From the NCBI GenBank assembly GCA_046046245.1, contig JBJOKE010000059.1:1-64000 (forward strand): DNA of 64,000 nucleotides, in the 5' to 3' direction. Below, piece by piece: positions 48,248 through 57,312 of this stretch. This DNA comes from UBA4615 sp046046245. Lineage in GTDB: Bacteria > Pseudomonadota > Gammaproteobacteria > Burkholderiales > Burkholderiaceae_E. The notes under the pieces were generated by a model. That model was not told the DNA's origin, did no database searches, and was given only the letters and a program-made list of their open reading frames with translations. Within the stretch, counting starts at the first letter, position 1; each line of letters begins with the position of its first letter. The position numbers and the translations under genes were made by a program.

Positions 48248-49258
48248 ATGCAGAACCTTCTCGATCCCGCGATCCTCTTCTTCGTCTTCGGCGTGCTGGC
48301 GGGCGCGCTGCGCTCCAACCTCGAGATCCCGCCTGCGATCTCGAAGTTCCTGTCCCTCTACCTGCTGATGGCGCTGGGCCTGAAGGGCGGCTTCGCGCTC
48401 GCGAAGTCGGGCCTCACGCCCGCCGTCGCGGTCGCCCTGCTCGCCGCGATCGCGATGGCCTTCATCGTGCCGGCGCTCGGCTACGCGTTCCTGAAGAACC
48501 GGGTCTCGCGCTTCGACGCCGCCGCGGTCGCCGCGGCCTACGGCTCGGTCAGCGCGGTGACCTTCGTCACCGCGATGCAGTACCTCGAGACCGTGGGGCT
48601 CGCCTTCGGCGGCCACATGGCGGTGGCGATGGTGGTGATGGAGTCGCCGGCGATCATCATGGCGGTGATGCTCGCCAACACGCTGCGGCACGCGCAGACC
48701 GCGCCCGCGATGACCGTGCAGACGGGCGGCACCGCGGTGCTCGGCGGCGGCGGCGGCGGCGGCGTCCCGTCGATCGGCAGGATCCTGCACGAGTCGTTCA
48801 CCGACGGCGCGCACCTGCTGCTGCTCGGCGCGATGGCCGTGGGCTTCCTCAGCGGCGACGCCGGCAAGGCGGTGATGCAGCCGTTCTCGGGCGACCTGTT
48901 CAAGGGCATGCTCGCGTTCTTCCTGCTCGACATGGGCCTGATGGTCGCGAAGAACTTCTCCGAGGCGCGCAAGGCCTCGCCGGTGCTGATCGGCTACGCG
49001 GCGCTCGGTCCTGTGGTGCACGCCGGCATCGCGCTCGCGCTGTCCTGGGTGCTGTCGCTGCCGGTGGCCGACGCGGCCCTGCTGATGGTGCTGTCGGCGA
49101 GCGCGTCCTACATCGTCGTGCCGGCGGTGCTGCGCTACGCGATCCCCGAGGCGAACCCGGCGATCTACTTCGGACTGAGCCTGGGCATCACCTTCCCGCT
49201 GAACATCCTGGTCGGGATCCCGGTCTACACGTCGATCGCGCAGTCGGTGCTGGGCTGA
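48248..49258 (+). CDS. sbtA: Sodium-dependent bicarbonate transporter, SbtA family
   Basis: 336 residues with about ten hydrophobic helices, the DUF897/SbtA family. Features: LDPAILFFVFGVLAGALRSN, LKGGFALAKSG, AAAYGSVSAVTFVTAMQYLE in the first half and SASASYIVVPAVLRYAIPEANPAIY (segment YIVVPAVLRYAIPEANP) in the second, matching the inverted-repeat fold. The mid loop has a Gly-rich run (LGGGGGGGVPSIGR). It imports HCO3- with Na+ across the inner membrane. No SbtB (PII-like) gene follows. Divergent CbbR-like regulator. Confidence 0.92.
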   Translation: MQNLLDPAILFFVFGVLAGALRSNLEIPPAISKFLSLYLLMALGLKGGFALAKSGLTPAVAVALLAAIAMAFIVPALGYAFLKNRVSRFDAAAVAAAYGSVSAVTFVTAMQYLETVGLAFGGHMAVAMVVMESPAIIMAVMLANTLRHAQTAPAMTVQTGGTAVLGGGGGGGVPSIGRILHESFTDGAHLLLLGAMAVGFLSGDAGKAVMQPFSGDLFKGMLAFFLLDMGLMVAKNFSEARKASPVLIGYAALGPVVHAGIALALSWVLSLPVADAALLMVLSASASYIVVPAVLRYAIPEANPAIYFGLSLGITFPLNILVGIPVYTSIAQSVLG

Positions 49259-49313
49259 CGCGTGAAAGGCGCGCCCGCACCGACGGGCGACGGCGCGCCC
49301 TCGCCTTCGAACC

Positions 49314-49727
49314 TCAGCCAAGGAGGTGCTCGGCGAGCGACCGCGGGGAGTGGACGACGACCCCGCCTAAGGCCCGACCGAAGCCCGCGCCGAAGTGCGT
49401 GCGATCGCCGGTGACGAGCGCATCGCATCGAGGTCGGATCGCCGCCTCCAGCACCGGGCGATCGTTCTCCGGCAGCCAGCGCACCGCGGCCGCCGCCGAG
49501 CGGGGGGGCAACGCCGCCGGCGAGCCCTCGACCCGGGCAAGCAGGTCTTCCAGCGCCGACAGCGTCTCGGGCCCCTTCGCGGCCAGGTTGCGTCGCGCCT
49601 CCTCGACCACGTACGCATCGGCCACCGGTTCGTGGCCCCGCTCGACCAGCAGGCGCAGCAGCGAGCGGACGGCGCCGTCGGACTTGGCGGCCGAGAACAG
49701 GATGTTCGCGTCGAGGAAGACCCGCAT
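49314..49727 (-). CDS. PIN-domain toxin (VapC-like)
   Basis: 137 residues. Acidic PIN residues: Asp6 in VFLDANILFSAAK, Glu in VVEEARRN, Asp in PENDRPVLEAA and Asp in LVTGDRTHFG. A Mg2+-dependent RNase is expected. The gene lies 12 bases after the AbrB-type antitoxin gene, forming a toxin-antitoxin pair. Confidence 0.85.
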   Translation of the reverse strand: MRVFLDANILFSAAKSDGAVRSLLRLLVERGHEPVADAYVVEEARRNLAAKGPETLSALEDLLARVEGSPAALPPRSAAAAVRWLPENDRPVLEAAIRPRCDALVTGDRTHFGAGFGRALGGVVVHSPRSLAEHLLG

Positions 49728-49739
49728 CGGGCCCGCGGT

Positions 49740-49997
49740 TCAGCGCCCGGCGGGTGCGCGGCGCCGACGCGCGGCGGGCGGCAGCACGGCGGCGAGTTCC
49801 GCCTCGGCCTCGTCGAACTCCCGTTCCCGGGACGCCGTGTAGACCTCCACGGGCAGGGTCACGGCCGGCCGAAGCAGCAGGCCCTCGGGCGTGGTCTCCG
49901 CGATCATCTGATCGTCCGCCTTCAGGCCGAGGGCCTGTCGGAGGCGGGCGGGCAACGTGACCACACCGCGACTGTTGATCGTGACGACGGCTTTCAT
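49740..49997 (-). CDS. AbrB/MazE-type antitoxin
   Basis: 85 residues. The N-terminal swapped-hairpin DNA-binding domain reads VVTINSRGVVTLPARLRQALGL; the C-terminal half (REREFDEAEAELAAVL) would bind the toxin, and the end is Arg-rich. It neutralises the PIN protein and represses the operon. Confidence 0.87.
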   Translation of the reverse strand: MKAVVTINSRGVVTLPARLRQALGLKADDQMIAETTPEGLLLRPAVTLPVEVYTASREREFDEAEAELAAVLPPAARRRRAPAGR

Positions 49998-50007
49998 GAC
50001 ATCATGA
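49994..50007. promoter_or_regulatory. Repeated TCATGA palindromes at the antitoxin start
   Basis: TCATGA occurs twice (49994-49999, 50002-50007) over the start codon and ribosome site of the antitoxin gene. This could be the autoregulatory operator of the pair. Confidence 0.35.
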
Positions 50008-50109
50008 CCTCAGAAATGCAGGCATTCTGCACCGCGCCTTCAGGGTGCGTGCGGACCTCGCCCCGGCCCGCCGGTGGGCAGGTCCGGATCGGCCGAGCCG
50101 CCTCGGCGC

Positions 50110-51375
50110 TCAGCGCGCCGCCGCCACCGACGGCCAGGCCGGCGTCACCGCCCCCGGCTCGCGCATGCGGCCGATCGCCCGCCCGATCCGCGCGATGCCC
50201 TCGCGGATCTGCGCGGGCGACGGCGTCGAGAACGACAGCCGCAGCGTGGCCGGATCGGCGCGGTCCGCGTAGTAGATGTCGCCGGGGACGAAGGTCGCCT
50301 TCCCGTCGATCGCGAAGTGCAGCAGCGTGCGCGAACTCGAACCGTCGCGCAGTCGCCCCCACATGAACATGCCGCCCTGCGGCACGTTGACCTCGACGTG
50401 CTCGGCGAGGTGCAGGACGATCGCCTCGCGCATCGCGCTCGCGCGATCGCGGTAGGCGGCGACGATGCTCGGCAGGTGCGCCTCGAGCCGGCCGGCGGCG
50501 AGGTAGCGCTGCACGGTGGCCTGCGTGAAGCCCGGGCAGGAGATGTCGTCGAGCTGCTTGGCGAGCACGCAGGCCGCGCGGATCGCGGGCGGCGCCACGG
50601 TATAGCCCAGCCGCAGCCCGGGGGCGACGATCTTCGAGAAGCTGCCGAGGTGCACCACCCAGGCCTTCGAACCCGGCACCTCGTCGACCAGGCCGGCGAC
50701 GTGCGGCTCGTGCGACCCCTCGAAGCGCAGCTGGCCGTAGGGATCGTCCTCGACGATCACGAAGCGGTGCTCGACGGCCAGTGCCAGCAGCTTCAGCCGC
50801 CGCGCGCGCGGCATCGTCGCGCCGCTCGGGTTCGCGAAGGTGGGCACCACGTAGAGGAGCTTCGGCCGCGGCAGCGCGGGGTCGCGCAGCATCGCCTCGA
50901 GCTCGTCGACATCCAGGCCCTGCGCGTCGACGCCCACCGTGAGCGTTCGCACGCCGGCGACCTTCAGCACGCGCAGCGGCCCGGTGTAGGTCGGCCGCTC
51001 GACGACCGCGGCGTCGCCGGGCCGCAGCAGCGTGCGCACCAGCAGGTCGAAACCCTGCTGCGAGCCGCCGGTCATCAGCACGTCGCCCGGCGAGACGCGG
51101 GTGCCGCGGTCGTCGAGCAGCCGCGCGACCTGCTCGCGCAGCCCGGGCAGGCCGTCGGTGGGCCCGTACTGCAGCGAGGCGACCGGCATCTCGCGCAGCG
51201 CCTCGTCGACGGCGATCCGCAGCCCCTCGCGGTCGAAGAGCTCGGGGCCCGGGTAGCCGCCGGCCAGCGAGACCATCTGCGGGTCGACCATCAGCTTGGC
51301 GAGCTCGCGGACCAGCGACTCGCCGATGTGGCGGTAGGCGGTCGCGACGAAGTCGGCGGGATCGGACGGGTTCAT
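50110..51375 (-). CDS. PLP-dependent aminotransferase (2-aminoadipate/MocR-like class)
   Basis: 421 residues, fold type I. PLP Lys in HLGSFSKIVAPGLRLGY; substrate motifs ASLQYGPTDGLPGLREQVA, PTFANPSGATM and VEDDPYGQLRF. No GntR HTH, so it is a free-standing aminotransferase. Close relatives act on 2-aminoadipate or aromatic/branched amino acids. A second paralogue lies at 61636-62907. Confidence 0.9.
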   Translation of the reverse strand: MNPSDPADFVATAYRHIGESLVRELAKLMVDPQMVSLAGGYPGPELFDREGLRIAVDEALREMPVASLQYGPTDGLPGLREQVARLLDDRGTRVSPGDVLMTGGSQQGFDLLVRTLLRPGDAAVVERPTYTGPLRVLKVAGVRTLTVGVDAQGLDVDELEAMLRDPALPRPKLLYVVPTFANPSGATMPRARRLKLLALAVEHRFVIVEDDPYGQLRFEGSHEPHVAGLVDEVPGSKAWVVHLGSFSKIVAPGLRLGYTVAPPAIRAACVLAKQLDDISCPGFTQATVQRYLAAGRLEAHLPSIVAAYRDRASAMREAIVLHLAEHVEVNVPQGGMFMWGRLRDGSSSRTLLHFAIDGKATFVPGDIYYADRADPATLRLSFSTPSPAQIREGIARIGRAIGRMREPGAVTPAWPSVAAAR

Positions 51376-51421
51376 GCGCGCACGGACGGTGGGACGGACG
51401 CAGGGATGATACGGGCTGCGC

Positions 51422-52315
51422 TCAGCGCGACCGCTCGCGGCGGATCAGGTAGAGCCCGGCCGCCATCAGCAGCCCGATGCCGGCCCAGGCGAGCGCGTTC
51501 GGCACGTCGCCCCAGACGATCCAGCCGATCAGCAGCGCGAACAGCAGCCCCGAGTAGCGGAACGGCGCGACGACCGAGACGTCGCCGGCCCGCACGCTGC
51601 GGATGATCAGGTGGTAGCCCGCCGCGAGGAACACCGATGCGGTCGCGAGCAGGGCCCACTCGCGCAGGCCGATCGCCACCCAGCCCTGCGGGATCGACAT
51701 CAGCCCGGCCAGCAGCGTCACCGCGGTCGCGGTGGCCAGCGTGACCGCGAGCGAGGGCACGCCGGCGGGCACCCTGCGGGTGGCGAAGTCGCGAAGCGCG
51801 TGCAGCAGCGTGGCGAACAGGCACAGCAGCGCGAACGCATTGAAGCCCTCCACGCGCGGCTGGATCACCAGCAGCACGCCGGCGAAGCCCGCTGCGATCG
51901 CCAGCCAGCGGCGCCCGTCGACGCGCTCGCCGAGCAGCGGCCCGGCCAGCGCGACGATGAACAGCGGCGAGGCCATGTTGATCGCGGTGGCATTGGCGAT
52001 CGGCAGGTGGAAGAGCGAGACCAGGTAGGTGAGGCTCGCGACCGCGTCGATCGCGGCGCGGCCGGCGACCCAGCCGCGCACGAGCTGCGCGGGGCGCGCG
52101 GGCACACCGGTGGCGCGCATCACCGCGAGAACCAGCAGCGAGGCCATCAGCCCGCGCACGAAGATCAGCTGGCCGGCCGGCAGCGACGCGCTCGCCAGCT
52201 TCACGAGCGAGTCGTTGACGATGAAGCAGGCCATCGCGCCGACCATCGATCGGATGCCCTGCGCGTTCGTGCGCAGGGCGGTGGCGGGCGGGGGGACGGT
52301 CGATCCGGCGGACAC
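51422..52315 (-). CDS. EamA/DMT-family transporter
   Basis: 297 residues with ten predicted helices and two EamA repeats (MVGAMACFIVNDSLVKLAS; FATLLHALRDFATRR). A probable metabolite exporter, possibly of an amino acid given the aminotransferase gene 46 bases downstream. Start GTG 52315; a GTG at 52357 is also possible. Confidence 0.87.
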   Translation of the reverse strand: MSAGSTVPPPATALRTNAQGIRSMVGAMACFIVNDSLVKLASASLPAGQLIFVRGLMASLLVLAVMRATGVPARPAQLVRGWVAGRAAIDAVASLTYLVSLFHLPIANATAINMASPLFIVALAGPLLGERVDGRRWLAIAAGFAGVLLVIQPRVEGFNAFALLCLFATLLHALRDFATRRVPAGVPSLAVTLATATAVTLLAGLMSIPQGWVAIGLREWALLATASVFLAAGYHLIIRSVRAGDVSVVAPFRYSGLLFALLIGWIVWGDVPNALAWAGIGLLMAAGLYLIRRERSR

Positions 52316-52442
52316 GGCCGGGATCTTGGCACAGGCCCCGGACCGGCCCCGGTGCACGCGCCGGGGCGCGGCGCGGCGCGGCCTCGAAACCGGAATGTCG
52401 CCGGGGGCGGACCGGCCCCTTCGGGCCGGTCCGGTCGCGGCT

Positions 52443-53612
52443 TCAGCGCAGGCTGTCGTACACCGCGGTCTCGAAGGCGTAGTAGGTCGGCAGCGAGCGG
52501 TGGTCGGCGAACGGGAAGATCTGCGTCAGGTAGGCACCGCCGATGCCGGTGGCCGGGTCGATCCAGTAGTACGAGTTCGCGAGGCCCGCCCACATCAGGC
52601 CGCCGGCCGGGCGCCCGGTCGGCGCGGACCCGTGGTTGATCTGGAACGCGAGGCTCCAGCTCTTGCTCACGCCCGGGAAGAACTCCGCGTCGTTGGTCAG
52701 CGGGATCGCGGCCTTCAGGTTCGTCACCCGGCAGTCGCCCATGTGGTTCAGCCCGAGCGAGACGACGGTCTCGGGCCTGAGCACGCGCTCGCCGCCGAGC
52801 TGGCCGAGGTTCAGCACCATCCGCACGAACTTCAGGTAGTCGCCGACCGTGCCGTAGAGGCCGCCGCCGCCCATCTCGAACTCGGGCTCCTGCGGGATCT
52901 CGAAGGGGAACGGCGCGAGCTTGCCGTCGGGACCGCGCAGGTGCGTGCCGGCCAGCCGCGCGCGCATGTCGGGCGTGATCCGGAACGCGGTGCTCGTCAT
53001 GCCGAGCGGATCGAACAGGTTCTCCTTCAGGAAGACGCCCAGCGACTTGCCGCTGACCGCCTCGACCATCTTGCCGGCCCAGTCGATGTTGATGCCGTAC
53101 TCCCAGCGCTCGCCCGGGTCGAACAGCAGCGGCAGCTCGAGCGCCTTGTTCCGGCACTCGGTGACGCTCGGGATGCCGAGCGCGGCCTGCACCTTCTGGA
53201 TGTCGGTGTTCCAGATCTCGTAGCTGAAGCCGGCGCTGTGCGTCAGCAGCTGGCGCAGCGTGATCGGCCGCTTGGGCGGCCGGGTCTGCGGCCGGCCGTC
53301 CGCGTCGAAGCCGGTCAGCACGCCGACCTTCCCGAGCGCGGGGATCACGGCCGAGGCCGGCGCGTCGAGGTCGAGCAGGCCGCGCTCGACGCACTGCACC
53401 GCCGCGACCGAGGTGATCGCCTTGGTCATCGACGCGATCCATCCCACGGTATCGGTCGTCATCGCCACGCCCGAGCCGAGCGTGCGCTCGCCGAACGCGC
53501 CCTCGTACAGCAGGTTGCCGTCGCGGTCGGTCGCCATCGCGACCACGCCGGGCACGTCCCCCGCTTCGACGGCCGCCTTCAGCAGCGCGTCGGCATTCGC
53601 CTTCAAGCCCAT
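52443..53612 (-). CDS. Cytosolic serine hydrolase, beta-lactamase fold
   Basis: 389 residues with no signal peptide. SxxK is in IASMTKAITSVAA; the Tyr motif is WEYGINIDWAGK (YxN); the third motif is in SYYWIDPATGIGGAYLTQI. Such EstB-like proteins are usually esterases. It is divergent from the RidA gene. Confidence 0.88.
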   Translation of the reverse strand: MGLKANADALLKAAVEAGDVPGVVAMATDRDGNLLYEGAFGERTLGSGVAMTTDTVGWIASMTKAITSVAAVQCVERGLLDLDAPASAVIPALGKVGVLTGFDADGRPQTRPPKRPITLRQLLTHSAGFSYEIWNTDIQKVQAALGIPSVTECRNKALELPLLFDPGERWEYGINIDWAGKMVEAVSGKSLGVFLKENLFDPLGMTSTAFRITPDMRARLAGTHLRGPDGKLAPFPFEIPQEPEFEMGGGGLYGTVGDYLKFVRMVLNLGQLGGERVLRPETVVSLGLNHMGDCRVTNLKAAIPLTNDAEFFPGVSKSWSLAFQINHGSAPTGRPAGGLMWAGLANSYYWIDPATGIGGAYLTQIFPFADHRSLPTYYAFETAVYDSLR

Positions 53613-53761
53613 GATGTCTCCTCGTCTGTCGTCGTGTTCCGACCTCGGCGGTCGTCTCCGGACTGTAGAACGAGCCGGGCCGCGGCACCACCGTCGGCGT
53701 GCCGAACGCGGGCCGGCCCCGCTATCATCGGCGGCGTCCACACCCGCCACGGAACCCGCCG

Positions 53762-54229
53762 ATGACCTCCCCGGAACGACGCCTCGCCGAGCTCGGCATC
53801 GAGCTGCCGCCCGCCTCGAAGCCGATGGGCACCTACGTGCCGAGCGTGCAGGTCGGCAACCTGCTGTTCCTGTCGGGGCTCGGCCCGCGACGCCCGGACG
53901 GCAGCTTCATCGCCGGCAAGCTCGGTGCGGGCGTGTCGATCGAGCAGGGCCGCGAGGCCGCGCGACTCGTCGGGCTGAACATGCTCGCGAACATCCGCGC
54001 CGCGCTCGGCTCGCTCGACCGCGTCGAGCGGGTGGTGAAGACGCTCGGCATGGTCAACAGCGCACCCGACTTCGACCAGCACCCGAAGGTCATCGACGGT
54101 TTCGCCGACCTGTTCGTCCAGGTCTTCGGCGAGGAACGCGGCCGCGGCGCGCGCTCGGCGGTCGGGATGGCGGCGCTGCCGATGCAGATCGCGGTGGAGG
54201 TCGAGACGATCGTGCAGGTCAGGGACTGA
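53762..54229 (+). CDS. RidA family protein
   Basis: 155 residues, YjgF/RidA fold, usually deaminating reactive enamines/imines. Segments: GTYVPSVQVGNLLFLSGLGP, NMLANIRAALGSLDRVERVV, and RSAVGMAALPMQIAVEVE. The catalytic Arg of true RidA (in RxxVxVxxLP) is replaced by Ser-Ala-Val context here, with R150 near (GARSAVGM), so it belongs to a Rid subgroup. The possible -10 TATCAT is at 53723. Its 3' end overlaps the convergent gene by 11 bases. Confidence 0.87.
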   Translation: MTSPERRLAELGIELPPASKPMGTYVPSVQVGNLLFLSGLGPRRPDGSFIAGKLGAGVSIEQGREAARLVGLNMLANIRAALGSLDRVERVVKTLGMVNSAPDFDQHPKVIDGFADLFVQVFGEERGRGARSAVGMAALPMQIAVEVETIVQVRD

Positions 54230-55223
54230 CCGTCACCACCAGCTTGCCCGTCGCGCGGCGCTCCATCAGCCGCGCGATCGCCTCGGCGCCGCGCTCGAGC
54301 GGCACGGCCTCGACCGGCGGCGGGCGCAGCGTGCCGTCGGCGAGCATCGACACGAGCCGCGCCGCGTTCTCCGCGGCCGGCCTCGGATGCTCGTCGCGGA
54401 ACATGCGCACGTCGACGCCGACGATCCGCGAGCTCTTCAGCAGCACGAGGTTCAGCGGCACGCGCGGGATGCCCGCGACGAAGCCGACGACGAGGAAGCG
54501 GCCCTCGCGACCGAGCACCCGCAGCGCGGCCTCGCTGAGCGCTCCGCCCACCGGGTCGACGATCACGTCGGCGCCGCCCGGTCCGATCGCGGCCTTGAGC
54601 GTGGCCGCGACCGCGCGGACCGCGCCGTCTGCGGCCTCGACCGTCCGCGGGTAGACGACGCCCTCGGCCGCGCCGAGGGCGCGCGCGAAGGCCAGCCGCT
54701 CGTCCGACGAGGCGGCCGCGATCACGCGGGTGCCGAGCGCGCGGCCGATATCGACCGCCGCCGACCCGACGCCGCCCGCGGCGCCCAGCACCAGCACGGT
54801 CTCGCCAGCGCGCACGGCCGCGCGGTCGACGAGCGCGTGCCACGCGGTGGCGTAGGTCAGCATGAAGCCGGCGGCCCGGGTCGGGTCGGTGCCGGGCGGC
54901 AGGCGCGTGCAGGCGCGCGCGGGCACCGCGAGCCGCTCGGCCATGCCGCCGGTCATGCAGCTCGCGACGACGCGGTCGCCCACCGCGAGGCCCGCGGCGC
55001 CCTCGCCCAGGCGCTCGACGGTGCCGCAGACCTCGGCGCCGGGCGCGAACGGCCGTGGATAGCGGACCTGGTACAGGTCGCGGATGGTCAGCGCGTCGGG
55101 GAAGTTCACGCCGCAGGCGTGCACCCGCAGCAGCACCTCGCCCGGGCCGGGATCCGGATCGGGCAGCGTGCCGACCGCCAGCGACTCGGGGCCGCCGGGG
55201 ACGGTGCTGACCAGCGCGCGCAC
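54219..55223 (-). CDS. Zinc-free quinone oxidoreductase family protein
   Basis: 334 residues from GTG 55223, medium-chain dehydrogenase fold. Catalytic N-terminal region HACGVNFPDALTIRDLYQVRY; cofactor loop VLVLGAAGGVGSAAVDIGRALG. Zn ligands are absent, as in quinone oxidoreductases and enoyl reductases that use NADPH. Last gene of the five-gene acyl-CoA operon. Confidence 0.9.
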   Translation of the reverse strand: MRALVSTVPGGPESLAVGTLPDPDPGPGEVLLRVHACGVNFPDALTIRDLYQVRYPRPFAPGAEVCGTVERLGEGAAGLAVGDRVVASCMTGGMAERLAVPARACTRLPPGTDPTRAAGFMLTYATAWHALVDRAAVRAGETVLVLGAAGGVGSAAVDIGRALGTRVIAAASSDERLAFARALGAAEGVVYPRTVEAADGAVRAVAATLKAAIGPGGADVIVDPVGGALSEAALRVLGREGRFLVVGFVAGIPRVPLNLVLLKSSRIVGVDVRMFRDEHPRPAAENAARLVSMLADGTLRPPPVEAVPLERGAEAIARLMERRATGKLVVTVSP

Positions 55224-55225
55224 GG

Positions 55226-56383
55226 TCAGCGCCCCTGGGCCCGCAGCACCGCCGCGATCCTCTCGAGCAGCATCTCCGACGAGCCGTCGACGAAGGACGC
55301 GACCCGCGCGCCGTGCAGGTGACGGCCGAACGGATGCGATTCGCGCAGCCCTTCCGCGCCCATCGCCTGCGCGAGCCGCGGCAGCTGCCGCTCGGCGCAG
55401 CGGGTGGCCACGAGCTTGGCCTGCGCCGCGAGCAGCTGCGCGTCGCCGCCGGCGTCGATGCACGCGGCGGCCTCGCGGACCAGCGCACGCGCGGCCGCGA
55501 GCTCGGCGCTCGCCTCGGCCGCGATCCAGCGCCAGCCCTGGTGGTCGGCGAGCGGCGCGCCGAAGGTCCGGCGCGACTCGCCGAACGCGCGCACGACGCG
55601 CAGCGCCTCCTCGAGCATCCCGCAGCACATCGCGGCGACGTAGGTCCGCGCGCCGTTGATCGAGGCCATCGCCGCCTTGAACGCACGGCCGGCGGGCTGC
55701 AGCAGCTCGGTGTCGGTGGCGAGGTAGCCGTCGAGTACGAAGCCGCCGGCGCCGATCGCGTGCTGGCCGGCGAGTTCGAAGGCCGGCCGCCGCACGAAGC
55801 CCGCGCGGTGCGCGTCGATCACGAAGCCGGCCACGCCCTTTGCGCCGGCGCCGGGCGCGGTCTGCGCGTAGAGCACCGCGACGTCGGCGTCCGACGCGTT
55901 GGTGATCCAGGCCTTCTCGCCGTCGAGCCGCCAGCCGCCCGGCACCTTCGTCGCAGTGGTGCCGATCGCGGCGAAGTCCGAGCCGGCCTGAGGTTCGGTG
56001 AGCGCCGTGCAGCCGATCACGCGGCCCGCCATCAGGTCCGGAACCCAGCGCGCGATCATCTCGGGCGCGCCCTCGCGCGCGAGCTTGTTCGCGATGTTGC
56101 CGGTGTTGACCAGCGAGAACGCGAACGCGAAGTCGGCGCCGGCGAGCACCTCGACGATCCGCGCCTTCGCCGAGAACGGCAGCCCGAGGCCGCCGTGCGC
56201 AGCGGGCGTCTCGATCCGGCACAGCCCGAGCGCGGCCGCGGCCTCGATCGCCTCGCGGCCGATCCGGCGCTCGCGCTCCCACGCGGGCGCGGCAGGGGCG
56301 ACGACCTCGCGTGCGAAGTCGGCGACGCGCTGGAGCAGCGCGGGCAGGTCCGGGGCGGCGGGCGCGTCCGGGACGGCGCTCAT
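55226..56383 (-). CDS. Acyl-CoA dehydrogenase
   Basis: 385 residues. FAD motifs: IGCTALTEPQAGSDFAAIGT, GWRLDGEKAWITNASDADVAVL, FGAPLADHQGWRW and MGAEGLRESHPFGRHL. The catalytic base Glu is expected in helix near GSSEMLLERI; the short substrate class is unknown. It makes an enoyl-CoA that the hydratase of this operon could hydrate. Confidence 0.9.
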   Translation of the reverse strand: MSAVPDAPAAPDLPALLQRVADFAREVVAPAAPAWERERRIGREAIEAAAALGLCRIETPAAHGGLGLPFSAKARIVEVLAGADFAFAFSLVNTGNIANKLAREGAPEMIARWVPDLMAGRVIGCTALTEPQAGSDFAAIGTTATKVPGGWRLDGEKAWITNASDADVAVLYAQTAPGAGAKGVAGFVIDAHRAGFVRRPAFELAGQHAIGAGGFVLDGYLATDTELLQPAGRAFKAAMASINGARTYVAAMCCGMLEEALRVVRAFGESRRTFGAPLADHQGWRWIAAEASAELAAARALVREAAACIDAGGDAQLLAAQAKLVATRCAERQLPRLAQAMGAEGLRESHPFGRHLHGARVASFVDGSSEMLLERIAAVLRAQGR

Positions 56384-57294
56384 GCCGGCCTCCAGCCCGC
56401 GGGCACGCGCGGCCGCTCGATCTTCGCGTGGTCGCACAGCGCGTCGACGATCGAGGAGAAGTCCTGACCACCGTAGTCGCTCGCCCGCGCGAGGCTGTAG
56501 GTCTCGTGCACCGCAGCCGCGACCGGCATCGGCACGCGCGTCGCGTGCGCGGCGCCCAGCACCAGGCCGAGGTCCTTGTGCGCGAGGTCGATGGTGAAGC
56601 CCGGCGTGACGTCGCCGGCGAGCACCTTGCTCGGGAAGTTCATCCGCAGCTGGCCGTTGTTCGCCGACGTGCCGAGCAGCACAGCGAGCGTGCGGGTCAG
56701 GTCGAGCCCGAGCCGCTGCGACAGCGCGATCGCCTCGGCGTTCACCTGCGTGAGCGTGATCGCGACGTAGTTGTTGACGAGCTTGGTGCGCCCGCCGGTG
56801 CCGACGCCGCCGCAGTGCAGGACGGTCGTGCCCATCGCGTCGAGCAGCGGCCGGACCCGTGCGAGGTCGGCGTCGCTCGCGCCCACCATGAACAGCGACT
56901 CGCCCCGGTCGGCGTGCTCGGCGAGCCGGCCGACCGGCGCGTCGACCATCGACATCCCGCGCGCCGCGCAGGCCGCGGCGATGCGGTCGGTGGCGAGCGG
57001 GTCGATGGTGCTCATGTCCATCAGCAGCGTGCCGGGCGCCGCGTGCGCGAGCACGCCGTCCGGGCCGAGCGCCACCTGCTCGACCTCGACCGCGGTCGGC
57101 AGCATCGTGATCACGATGCGGCAGTCGCGGCCGATCCGCGCAGGATCGGCCGCTGCGGTCGCGCCCTGCTCGACCAGCGCGGCGACCGCCTGGGGCGCGA
57201 TGTCGTGCACCGTCAGCGCGAAGCCCTTCTTCAGCAGGTTCGCGGCCATCGGCCGTCCCATCCGGCCGAGGCCGACGAATCCGATCCGTTCCAT
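56380..57294 (-). CDS. 3-hydroxyisobutyrate-dehydrogenase family oxidoreductase
   Basis: 304 residues. Cofactor loop RIGFVGLGRMGRPMAANLL; substrate loop VDAPVGRLAEHADRGESLF; catalytic Lys in GTGGRTKLVNNYVAI. It overlaps the acyl-CoA dehydrogenase gene by four bases. With a hydratase and a dehydrogenase this could be a valine-type or 3-hydroxyacid pathway. A paralogue lies at 35571-36461. Confidence 0.88.
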   Translation of the reverse strand: MERIGFVGLGRMGRPMAANLLKKGFALTVHDIAPQAVAALVEQGATAAADPARIGRDCRIVITMLPTAVEVEQVALGPDGVLAHAAPGTLLMDMSTIDPLATDRIAAACAARGMSMVDAPVGRLAEHADRGESLFMVGASDADLARVRPLLDAMGTTVLHCGGVGTGGRTKLVNNYVAITLTQVNAEAIALSQRLGLDLTRTLAVLLGTSANNGQLRMNFPSKVLAGDVTPGFTIDLAHKDLGLVLGAAHATRVPMPVAAAVHETYSLARASDYGGQDFSSIVDALCDHAKIERPRVPAGWRPA

Positions 57295-57312
57295 GTCGTC
57301 TCCCGGCGGGCC

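Noticed and set aside
49259..49313. sbtB (PII-like) gene after sbtA
   Set aside because: Only 55 bases separate sbtA from the convergent toxin gene; no frame of suitable size.
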